A stretch of 64,000 nucleotides of DNA from Saprospiraceae bacterium (GTDB lineage: Bacteria > Bacteroidota > Bacteroidia > Chitinophagales > Saprospiraceae): contig JADJPZ010000004.1 in assembly GCA_016713025.1 (NCBI GenBank), positions 2,666,001-2,730,000 on the forward strand, in the 5' to 3' direction. The notes beneath the pieces were generated by a model, which did not search any database, was not told where the DNA came from, and saw nothing but the letters and a program-made list of their open reading frames with translations. Both the position numbers and the translations under genes were made by a program. This document shows, piece by piece, positions 54,052-62,476 of the stretch (the first letter of the stretch is position 1; every line of letters starts with the position of its first letter).

Positions 54052-54197
54052 AAACATAAATGAATGAGTTGTCTTATTGTACATAGTTATTTGCAGTAAA
54101 AATTTACAAAAATTGCCATGTGACTTGAAACTTTTGTTTATGTCTAATGGTTAATAGAAGAAATTATTAAATTTTAAAAATAAACACAGAAATTTTT

Positions 54198-54896
54198 ATG
54201 GTAGGAATAGGTTATTGGATTACAATGGGAGTCTTCACTGTCATTGGTATGGTAGTAGGAAACAGATTAAAATCTAAATTTACACATTATAGCAGAATAG
54301 GTACCAGAAATGGTAAAAGTGGAAAAGAGGTCGCAGAAGATATGCTTAGACATTATGGTATCCACGATGTTCAAGTAGTCATGGGACAGGGATTTCTTTC
54401 TGATCATTACAATCCGGCAAACAAAACAGTGGCTCTTTCTCCTGAAGTTTATAATGGAAGGTCGATAGCGTCGGCGGCTGTTTCAGCTCACGAATGTGGT
54501 CATGCAGTCCAGCACAATCAGGCATATAGTATGCTACAGATGAGGTCAAAACTTGTGCCTGTAGTGCAGTTTAGTTCAAGTATACAGCAATTTTTGTTCA
54601 TGGGAGTGGTATTTGGAATGGGTGCTGGTATAGGAGGTACAACTATGCTTATGATATTAGTAGCTACCTTTGGAGTTACTGCATTATTTAGTCTTATCAC
54701 TTTACCAGTGGAGTTTGATGCTTCCAATAGAGCATTAGCATGGTTGGATGATTCAGGTTATATGAGAGGAGAAGAGCATGATGGCGCAAAAGATGCTTTG
54801 TGGTGGGCTGCAATGACATATGTTTCTGCGGCATTGGGAGCTTTGGTGATGTTTTTGTACTTTCTCTTATCATTCCTTGGAGCAAACAGAGATTAA
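54198..54896 (+). CDS. YugP-type membrane zinc metallopeptidase
   Basis: A 232-residue membrane protease of the YugP family. The zinc motif HExxH is His-Glu-Cys-Gly-His in SAHECGHAVQHNQAY near residues 98-112. It has an N-terminal helix (GYWITMGVFTVIGMVVG), two further helices (FLFMGVVFGMGAGIGGTTML, LVATFGVTALFSLITLPVEF) and a C-terminal one. EFDASNRALAWLDDSGYM is a family-specific segment. Substrates are unknown. It lies in line with frr, 49 bases upstream. Confidence 0.85.
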   Translation: MVGIGYWITMGVFTVIGMVVGNRLKSKFTHYSRIGTRNGKSGKEVAEDMLRHYGIHDVQVVMGQGFLSDHYNPANKTVALSPEVYNGRSIASAAVSAHECGHAVQHNQAYSMLQMRSKLVPVVQFSSSIQQFLFMGVVFGMGAGIGGTTMLMILVATFGVTALFSLITLPVEFDASNRALAWLDDSGYMRGEEHDGAKDALWWAAMTYVSAALGALVMFLYFLLSFLGANRD

Positions 54897-54911
54897 TTTT
54901 TTAAAAGAGCT

Positions 54912-54919
54912 TAACTTTG
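54912..54919 (+). promoter_or_regulatory. -7 box for frr
   Basis: TAACTTTG matches the consensus, 26 bases before the frr ATG. No TTG at -33. Confidence 0.45.
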
Positions 54920-54945
54920 CACTGCTTAAACAATTAAAATAAGTT

Positions 54946-55509
54946 ATGATTGAAGAAATAGAACTAAGTATTGCAAATACTATAGAGCACTTTGACAAAG
55001 CCATAGAACACCTTGCTTTCGAGCTCAATAAAATCAGAGCCGGAAAGGCTTCTCCTGCGATGCTGGATGGTCTTATGGTGGACTATTATGGCTCTCCTAC
55101 CCCATTGAATCAGGTGGCCAATATCACTACTCCTGATGCCCGGACAATCAGTATTCAGCCGTGGGAAAAGAAATCACTTGCACCAATAGAGAGAGCGATT
55201 TTTGAAGCCAACCTAGGTATTACTCCTATGAATGATGGAGAAGTAGTGAGATTGATGATTCCACCGATGAGTGAAGAAAGAAGGTTGAACATGGTCAAAC
55301 AAGCCAAACATGCTGCAGAAGAGTCACGTATCGGCATCAGGGCGCATAGGCACAAAATCATGGAATACATTAAGAAAAAAGTAAAAGATGGTTTTCCTGA
55401 AGATCTGGGAAAGAGGAAAGAAGATGAAGTTCAGAAAACGATTGAATCTTACATGGTCAAGATCGAAAAAATGATTGAAGTCAAAGAAAAAGACATCATG
55501 ACTGTATAA
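54946..55509 (+). CDS. frr: Ribosome recycling factor
   Basis: A 187-residue protein that with EF-G splits the post-termination ribosome. The three-helix bundle sequences are normal: HLAFELNKIRAGKASPAMLD, PLNQVANITTPDARTISIQP and IPPMSEERRLNMVKQAKHAAEESR, and KIEKMIEVKEKDIMTV at the end. It is usually next to pyrH, which is not present here. A strong terminator follows. Confidence 0.95.
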   Translation: MIEEIELSIANTIEHFDKAIEHLAFELNKIRAGKASPAMLDGLMVDYYGSPTPLNQVANITTPDARTISIQPWEKKSLAPIERAIFEANLGITPMNDGEVVRLMIPPMSEERRLNMVKQAKHAAEESRIGIRAHRHKIMEYIKKKVKDGFPEDLGKRKEDEVQKTIESYMVKIEKMIEVKEKDIMTV

Positions 55510-55564
55510 TTTTTATTAGGGTATCATTGAATGATAAAGTGATACAGTAAACCTGAAAATTACA

Positions 55565-55600
55565 AAGAGCAGATGATAAAATGTATCTGCTCTTTTTTTT
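55565..55600 (+). terminator. Intrinsic terminator after frr
   Basis: AAGAGCAGAT (55565-55574) pairs with ATCTGCTCTT (55585-55594), followed by a run of T. Confidence 0.85.
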
Positions 55601-55684
55601 CAAACCCAGGCTTCAAAAAAGGATCTGCTACGACCTTAGTGTTAAATCTTAATTGATAGGCCAGGATTTTACTTCTCGCGTCTT

Positions 55685-56054
55685 GGGTGTATTTCATTTT
55701 TTCGCCTCACATTAAAAATCATCAATTTGTTTTAAGATTCAGGCAAGATGCCTTAATATATTGCATCGAAGTTAGAAGCTACGACGAACAAACGATGCTT
55801 TAGATACATGATCCTGCAGATCAATTACTCCCGCCTATCGGGGCAGGAGCGTAGCTCTTCTTTGTAGAACACATTAGCACCTGAAACATAAAGGGCGTAG
55901 CCCTGACATCTTATATTTACCACATCTTTTAAGATCACAGGGCAACGCCCCGACGTGGTGGTGTATGGACATTTTTGCTACAAAGATCACAGGACTACGT
56001 CCATATATTAATTTCGGACATAAAGATTAGAGATAATAGAAAGGTGTATTTCAG
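55685..56054. repeat. Dispersed repeat A, copy 2
   Basis: A 370-base near copy of 10174-10547, including the GGGCGTAGCCCTGACATC and CTCCCGCCTATCGGGGCAG motifs. The copies differ by scattered substitutions and a small deletion. It is immediately followed, about 60 bases later, by MITE-like element B2. Confidence 0.8.
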
Positions 56055-56113
56055 GTCTGATGTATTGATTATAAATATTTACAGACCGTAATCAACCCTA
56101 TAAATGAAAAGCT

Positions 56114-56290
56114 ATTACCTAAATATCTAAAATGAGATTCGTAGTGAGAGCTTCAAATACAATAAAATCAGCATTTTTAGCGACAAATCATAGTCACCAT
56201 TATGGTGCGAAGCTAAAAGTGAGCAACGCGACTGATTTTGAAGTATTTGGAGGTCGTAATAGATTATCATTTTAGATTTTTAGGTATTAT
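56114..56290. mobile_element. MITE-like element B2
   Basis: A 177-base unit with the same terminal inverted repeats as B1, TATTACCTAAATATCTAAAA... at 56114 and the reverse-complement type end at 56267-56290. Its left ~80 bases match B1; its interior differs, with TCACCATTATGGTGCGAAGC forming a small hairpin. Confidence 0.65.
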
Positions 56291-56515
56291 ATAATACACT
56301 ACCATAATGAGCCAACGTTCATTTCTATCGAAATCAGAACCAAACCAAAAAAATAAAATCGAAAATAATTACAGCATTTTATATATTATAAAAAATAATA
56401 ATATATCTTTGTCCTTCTTTTAAGTATGTTGGTCTATTTTTTTTGATGACGACATACTTACAGGAATATATTTGAGTTATCATTTTAGAACTTAATACAA
56501 CAAATATTTAAAAAT
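56291..56515. promoter_or_regulatory. Upstream region of the DUF4407 gene
   Basis: AT-rich. TATCTTTG at 56404-56411 matches the -7 consensus and would give a ~100-base leader. Confidence 0.4.
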
Positions 56516-57661
56516 ATGAATCAGAGATTGTCATCGTTTTTTATATTTTGCTCAGGAGCAGTTGATTCCATTCTCAAAAGATGCCCAAGTGACTACAATA
56601 AGTACCACGGCATAGGGGCAACCATATTTTTTACTGGGGTGTTCTCAGCGATTTCAGCCGGATATGCTTTATATACTGTGTTTCAATCTTATGTATCTGC
56701 GACTATATTTGCGATATTGTGGGGTATGATGATATTCAACCTGGACAGATACATTGTCTCAGGAATGAGAAAAAAGAACAATATTCTCAAAGAAATAGGT
56801 ATGGCGTTGCCCAGGGTCGTACTGGCAGTATTTATTGGCATCGTCATAGCTACGCCTCTGGAGCTGAAGTTGTTTGAATCTGAAATCAACGCTGAAATAG
56901 GTATGATGCAGCAGGAGACATACAAAATGCAGGATGACTTGCTCAATAAAAGATATGAAGCTGATGTTAAAACTGTCAATGATGAAATAAAATTATTGCG
57001 TGATAAACTCAATAATGCTGATCAGGAAAGGATCACCAGAACCAAAGAAGCACTGGCAGAAGCTGACGGAACAGGCGGAAGTAAGATCAGAGCCATGGGC
57101 AATATTTACAAAGCTAAGTCACTGGCAGCCGAAAAATCCGAACAGGACTATCAAATGGTATATGCAGAAATCAAACCTATGCTGGATGTCCAGCTCACAA
57201 AACTGGACGAAATCGATCAAAAAAAGAAAGATGAAACTGCTACTCTCAGCAGGGCATCACTCACAGGCTTTGCCTCAAGACTGAAAGCATTGCACAGACT
57301 GTCAGACAGAGAAGAGGCCATAAGAATAGCCGGTCTCTTTATTACTATACTATTTCTGATCATAGAGTGTTCTCCTATCTTAGTCAAACTCATCAGTGAA
57401 AAATCCCCTTATGATCAGCGAGTAGATACTCTCGAAACTGAATATCATCTGGCCAATCTGAAAGCCACTACCCTGTCAAAACTGGCTACTGATTCGCAAC
57501 TTACTTTTGAAAACAAAACAGCAGGGTTCAGAATAACAGAGATGGTCAATGCTGAAAATGAAGTCTTTGCTCATGCCTTAAGGCGAGAGAAAGAACAGAT
57601 TATGGAAAAACAGGAAGGATGGTTTGCATTGTTACGTAAGAGAAGGATCTTTGATTTCTGA
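56516..57661 (+). CDS. DUF4407 membrane protein
   Basis: A 381-residue inner-membrane protein of the DUF4407 family. Four hydrophobic helices are seen: ATIFFTGVFSAISAGYALYT, SATIFAILWGMMIFNLDRYIV, ALPRVVLAVFIGIVIATPLE and IAGLFITILFLIIECSPILV; a ~150-residue charged coiled coil lies between helices 3 and 4. The NLDRYIV and PLELKLFE motifs are conserved in the family. Function is unknown. It stands alone after the repeat cluster. Confidence 0.85.
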   Translation: MNQRLSSFFIFCSGAVDSILKRCPSDYNKYHGIGATIFFTGVFSAISAGYALYTVFQSYVSATIFAILWGMMIFNLDRYIVSGMRKKNNILKEIGMALPRVVLAVFIGIVIATPLELKLFESEINAEIGMMQQETYKMQDDLLNKRYEADVKTVNDEIKLLRDKLNNADQERITRTKEALAEADGTGGSKIRAMGNIYKAKSLAAEKSEQDYQMVYAEIKPMLDVQLTKLDEIDQKKKDETATLSRASLTGFASRLKALHRLSDREEAIRIAGLFITILFLIIECSPILVKLISEKSPYDQRVDTLETEYHLANLKATTLSKLATDSQLTFENKTAGFRITEMVNAENEVFAHALRREKEQIMEKQEGWFALLRKRRIFDF

Positions 57662-57833
57662 GAATGATACTTCATATTTGATGTTAAGTCCTTCCTAATT
57701 AAGCCTGCCTGATTTGTAAGGCTGTGAATAACTGAATGATTGCAAAGTCAAAAAGGAAAATACATAGTTGTCTTAATCTTTGGTCGCTGAACAAAATTCA
57801 AGGTAGAATCAACCAGGTGTGATCACTGATAAT

Positions 57834-58439
57834 CTAAACTCCTTTCAGAAATCCCAGCTTTCTATCAGGAGTGATGACTAAGTGAAAGTTTTCTTTGAAT
57901 AACTTAATAGCAATAGCCAAAAGGATGATTCCAAATACCTTACGCAATACTGCAGCTCCGGCATCTCCGAGTTTGTCTTTGATCCAATCCGAAAAATGAA
58001 GTACACCAAAGACAACGATGATATTCAGAAAAATAGCTGCCAATATATCCATGTTGGGATATTTTGATTTTAACGAAATAATAGTGGTCATGGTGCCGGC
58101 TCCTGCAATCAGCGGAAATGCTATAGGGACGATAGACCCAGTCTCAAGGCCTTGATTCTCCCTGAAAAACTTGACACCCAGAATCATCTCCAACCCAATG
58201 AAAAAGATAATAATCGCCCCAGCGACAGCAAACGACTGAACGTCCACTCCAAATATCTTAAGGATACCTTCTCCCGCATAAAGAAAACCTACCATCAATG
58301 CCAGCGAAGCCAGGGCTGCTTTCATAGAATCCACTTCTATCCCTTTCTTCTTTAAGTCAATCACCACAGGTATATTGCCCAAAATGTCAATAACAGAAAA
58401 CAGGATCAATCCTATAGATAAAATATTTTGAATACTCAT
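57834..58439 (-). CDS. MarC-family integral membrane protein
   Basis: A 201-residue protein with six hydrophobic helices; ATG at 58439 yields MSIQNILSIGLILFSVIDIL, the correct start of the family, while a longer reading would add an unrelated 26-residue stretch. PIAFPLIAGAGTMTTIISLK near residue 110 is the MarC signature. The family is probably a transporter of unknown substrate; the original link to antibiotic resistance was not upheld. Monocistronic. Confidence 0.85.
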   Translation of the reverse strand: MSIQNILSIGLILFSVIDILGNIPVVIDLKKKGIEVDSMKAALASLALMVGFLYAGEGILKIFGVDVQSFAVAGAIIIFFIGLEMILGVKFFRENQGLETGSIVPIAFPLIAGAGTMTTIISLKSKYPNMDILAAIFLNIIVVFGVLHFSDWIKDKLGDAGAAVLRKVFGIILLAIAIKLFKENFHLVITPDRKLGFLKGV

Positions 58440-58638
58440 AAAAAATATAATTTTGTATATAGTCACATTAATGACGTGTAAAACAATAAAATGTTGCAAA
58501 ATATCATTCTGCAACATTTTATTTTACAATTCTTTAACAAACATTAACCAATTGATATTCGCCAATGCTGGCGAAACAACCTTATCAATCTAAAGATTAA
58601 ATTCTGGTGTGACTATGCCCAAAAAGCCCTTTAAGGTG

Positions 58639-59193
58639 TCAAACTTCACCTATATCCTGGACACTGACGTGATTTGGGTCTTCATTCTTTTTTACAAAAA
58701 TAGACACGATGGCTGCAAAAATCAAAACAAATATTGATCCATATACTATTTGCAAAAGCATTTTGCCAGGAGTAAAGGCATTGGCAGCCTCTTCTTCAGC
58801 TTTTTCTAAAGCCGCAGCCATCTGGTCTTCTGGCATTCCAAATTTTTCCATCATAGAACGTGCTGTTTCTACGCTAATCTCGGCCAACTTTTCCACAAGA
58901 CTCGGGTCAATAAGTTGTATCAGAATAATTGAAAACAAAGTACTGATTACAGTTCCAGTAAGACCAGTGAGAAAAGTAGTCTTTAAAGCCTGCCCATAAG
59001 ACAACACGCCTCCATTTGCTTCTCTTTCAGCCTTGCCGGCTAGATAAAATAATACTATCATGATTACAAAACCTAAGAGCATTTGCATCCAAACATTGAT
59101 AGGTGTCACATAGTAGGATACCAATTGTACAAGTATGGTGATAATCCCGAGATACATCCCATATTTCACCCAATTAGATTGTAAAAAGTCCAT
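58639..59193 (-). CDS. DUF4199 membrane protein
   Basis: A 184-residue inner-membrane protein with four hydrophobic helices and the family motif GGVLSYGQALKTTFLTGLTGT near residue 60. A glutamate-rich stretch connects helices 3 and 4. Common in Bacteroidota, of unknown function. It follows the next membrane protein gene by 13 bases and closes the nadB operon. Confidence 0.8.
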   Translation of the reverse strand: MDFLQSNWVKYGMYLGIITILVQLVSYYVTPINVWMQMLLGFVIMIVLFYLAGKAEREANGGVLSYGQALKTTFLTGLTGTVISTLFSIILIQLIDPSLVEKLAEISVETARSMMEKFGMPEDQMAAALEKAEEEAANAFTPGKMLLQIVYGSIFVLIFAAIVSIFVKKNEDPNHVSVQDIGEV

Positions 59194-59206
59194 TTCTATT
59201 TTGATT

Positions 59207-60751
59207 TTAGTGTTTAATAATGGGTAAAATTATTGAATCATTTTGGATTTTATCATTATTTCTAACAATAATTTTTTTGATGATCTTTAAATCGTGCATT
59301 CCCCTTGATATCGAATCAGTTTCAAAAAAGCATTTTAACCCTGGTTCATTATAATTTGGATGTGCATAAAAATAACAATGCCGTAGGTCCACCTTCATGG
59401 TGTCCACATATAACTCTATCTGATTTACAAATGCAGCAATGATTTTATGCACTTTTGTACTCTCGGTTCCCTGTATCTTGTTGTTCCAGTATTGTTGTTG
59501 CTCATTTATGATAACATCCATAGAGTCCAAATCAGATTTTTGGTTTGAATATTTTGATTTGCTTTTTATTTCTCTTTTTTTATCGTATAAGGACTTTATA
59601 GCTTTTTCTTTAATATTCTTTGTAGCATCAAGAAATTTGTCATCCACCATATTGTTGTTAAACCATCTGAAACTAAAACCACTCTTTTTATAAGGTACAA
59701 GCGAAGTATCAGCAGATGCAATTTTGACCATGTCAGTATTGATCCTGATGAACAAAGATGAAACGGACTCTGTGACATTAAAATTTGCCAGAGATATCCA
59801 CCTTAATTGTTTTTTGTTTACCTTCCTTTCTTCATTGGGATACTCAGAAAGTCTGATATTTCTGAGATCATCATAATAAGTGTCATCCAATAAAGTGCCG
59901 CTATATAACTTCTGAAGTCTGTCCGGCTCATAAGGGTTTGAGACATTTTCAAACATAGTATATCCACCTATTACAATAAAAATATAAGGTATAGATATAT
60001 AAAATAGTTTTCTGGTATAATCATTGTCGATAAAGTTGTACAACAAAGGCCGGTACAAAAAAGACAAAGTGGTAGCACTGAAATACCTGTAAAGGAAAAA
60101 ATAAATACGGGATATTGACTTTTCTTTAATCTTTTTAAATCCTCCTAAAGTAATCAGGTCAATAAAAACCAGAGCACCCAAAATGAGATATAAAAGAGCA
60201 AAATAGGTTACAAATGCTACACCTGAATAATTATCTTTAAAAATTATATTGCCCACCTCCATGATCAGAACTATCTGAATAAAAAACAGCATAAGTGAAA
60301 GGAACAACATGAACAACAAAAAAGTAAATGCAAAGAGGACACTACATATTTTCTCAAGTCTTTCGATGAAGTCATCATAACTTCCTACTTTCTTCTTAAG
60401 ATATTCGGTCATCCTTGGAGAATATCTCAATGCATCATAATTAATATCCTGCGACACATAACGTAATCCTATAGCTCCTATCCAAAGGCCACGCAGTATA
60501 ACATGGACGATCAGGTTTATAAAAAAAATAAGCCATCCTGTCTTCAATATAAAATGAAACAGTATAGCAAGGAAACGAAAATCACCATCAAAATCACTTT
60601 GAATCATAAACTCAATATCGGTAATGACAGTGCGGGCCGCATATATCCCAAATATTGCAAATCCTGAAATCAACAGCTCAAGTTGCCAGGACTCTTGCTG
60701 TAATTTTTCCAGCCACTCCTTAAAAATTGATTTATTATTGTCTTCCTGCAT
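59207..60751 (-). CDS. Hypothetical multipass membrane protein
   Basis: A 514-residue protein with about six hydrophobic helices in its first half (LELLISGFAIFGIYAARTVI, FLAILFHFILKTGWLIFFIN, FAFTFLLFMLFLSLMLFFIQ, YFALLYLILGALVFIDLITL, FYISIPYIFIVIGGYTMFE) and a soluble, charged second half of ~240 residues. No domain is recognised. It lies 12 bases after nadB and 13 before the DUF4199 gene, so it belongs to that transcription unit. A membrane sensor or transporter role is possible but not supported. Confidence 0.6.
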   Translation of the reverse strand: MQEDNNKSIFKEWLEKLQQESWQLELLISGFAIFGIYAARTVITDIEFMIQSDFDGDFRFLAILFHFILKTGWLIFFINLIVHVILRGLWIGAIGLRYVSQDINYDALRYSPRMTEYLKKKVGSYDDFIERLEKICSVLFAFTFLLFMLFLSLMLFFIQIVLIMEVGNIIFKDNYSGVAFVTYFALLYLILGALVFIDLITLGGFKKIKEKSISRIYFFLYRYFSATTLSFLYRPLLYNFIDNDYTRKLFYISIPYIFIVIGGYTMFENVSNPYEPDRLQKLYSGTLLDDTYYDDLRNIRLSEYPNEERKVNKKQLRWISLANFNVTESVSSLFIRINTDMVKIASADTSLVPYKKSGFSFRWFNNNMVDDKFLDATKNIKEKAIKSLYDKKREIKSKSKYSNQKSDLDSMDVIINEQQQYWNNKIQGTESTKVHKIIAAFVNQIELYVDTMKVDLRHCYFYAHPNYNEPGLKCFFETDSISRGMHDLKIIKKIIVRNNDKIQNDSIILPIIKH

Positions 60752-60763
60752 GATTCAGTATTA

Positions 60764-62363
60764 TTACATAAATGTAGTCTCTTTGTAATCAAATTGATGT
60801 GGATGATCGGTATTATAATGCAATCCTCGACTCTCTTTTCGCATTTGTGCAGCTTTAGTAATCAGGTAAGCTATCGTGATGAGGTTGCGCAGTTCGCACA
60901 ACTGTGGTGATATGATAGTATTATGATACAATAATTCAGTCTCGGTATATAGTAAGTGAAGTCTGTCCAACGCTCTTTTGAGACGAACATCAGTTCTGAC
61001 TATGCCGACGTAACTGCTCATGATTTCCTTGAGTTCTTTTGAGCTTTGTGTCAATAAAACCATCTCCTTGGGTTCGGTAGTACCTTCAGCATCCCATTCA
61101 GGTATAGTATTTTCGATATGCCACCCGTCGATTTTATTTTCGATGTCCTGGTGTATCCGGTCTGCAAAAACCAGGCCTTCAAGCAATGAATTCGATGCCA
61201 AACGATTGGCACCATGTAATCCCGAGCAGGTACATTCGCCTGCAGCATAGAGGCGCATGATACTGGTTTGCCCCATTTCATCTGTAAAAATACCTCCACA
61301 AGTATAATGACAGGCAGGCACTACAGGTATAAAGTCTCTTGCGGGATCAATACCAAGACTTTTGCACTTATCTGTGATATTGGGGAAATGATTGTAAAAT
61401 GCTTCCTGATCAAGATGGGTACAATCAAGATATTCGTAATCATCTCCTCGCAATTTCATTTCATTGTCAATTGCTCGAGCCACTATGTCTCGTGGAGCAA
61501 GCGATAATCTTTCGTCATACTTATGCATGAATTCCTTCCCATCAGTGGTCTTCAATACTCCTCCAAATCCTCTCACGGCTTCTGATACTAAAAACGCAGG
61601 GTTTTCGCCAGCAGGGTTATAAAGGGAAGTAGGATGAAACTGCATAAATTCCATATTGGCCACCCGACCTTTGGCCCTGTACACCATGGCTATACCATCA
61701 CCTGTGGCAATAGTAGGGTTAGTAGTGCTCTTATACACTTGCCCTGCCCCACCGGTAGCCAATACCGTAACTCTTGATAAAAAGGTTTCAATCTCTTTAC
61801 TATTTTTGTTGAAAACATAGGCACCGTAACACTCAATATCCGGCGTGAGCCTGGTCACATTGCGCCCCAGATGATGCTGGGTGATGATATCAATAGCAAA
61901 ATAATGTTCATGAAATTCAATATTGGGATATTGTTTGGCTTTTTCAATGAGTGTTCGCTGAATTTCCCAGCCAGTGATATCTTTGTAATGAAGGATACGG
62001 TTTTCTGAATGACCTCCTTCTCTGCCAAGGTCATAGTCACCTTTTTTATTTTTATCAAATCTGGCCCCCCACTCTATGATCTCACGCACTCTTTCGGGAC
62101 CTTCCTTTACGACGATTTCCACGATTTTTTCATCACATATACCATCGCCTGCATCCAGGGTATCTTCAATATGTTTTCTGAAATTGTCGATATTATTGTC
62201 CCATACTGCAGCCACTCCTCCTTGAGCATAACTTGTGTTGGATTCTTTTTCGTGTGTCTTTGTAAGGACCGTTATCTTTAAGTCGGGTCTCTTTTCTGCC
62301 ATACGGATGGCAAATGAAAATCCAGCAACTCCCGCCCCGACAACAAGTACATCTGTGTATCAC
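60764..62363 (-). CDS. nadB: L-aspartate oxidase (disrupted 5' end)
   Basis: FAD enzyme that makes iminoaspartate for NAD synthesis. Segments seen: ESNTSYAQGGVAAVWD, the substrate/FAD region HYTCGGIFTDEMGQTS, and GECTCSGLHGANRLASNSLL, with RAIDNEMK and a normal C-terminal helical domain. The FAD GxGxxG motif (DVLVVGAGVAGFSFAIR) is encoded just upstream of the first in-frame ATG (62302), but an in-frame TGA lies four codons before it, with no start codon between. A one-base change near 62354-62360 would place GTG 62363 in frame (MIH-DVLVV). The gene heads an operon with two membrane proteins. Confidence 0.85.
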
Positions 62364-62385
62364 TCTTGATATTTTATAATTGCAA

Positions 62386-62415
62386 CAAAAGTATAAAACT
62401 TAAGCGTACAACCAA
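62386..62415 (-). promoter_or_regulatory. Bacteroidota-type promoter for nadB
   Basis: On the minus strand TTG (62415-62413), a 19-base spacer and TACTTTTG (62393-62386). About 22 bases separate the box from the likely start, in agreement with a start near 62363. Confidence 0.65.
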
Positions 62416-62476
62416 AATTTAGGGGTTTGGTTTTAGGGGTTTGGTGTCAGTTATAATGGTGGTTAGGTTGCTATGA

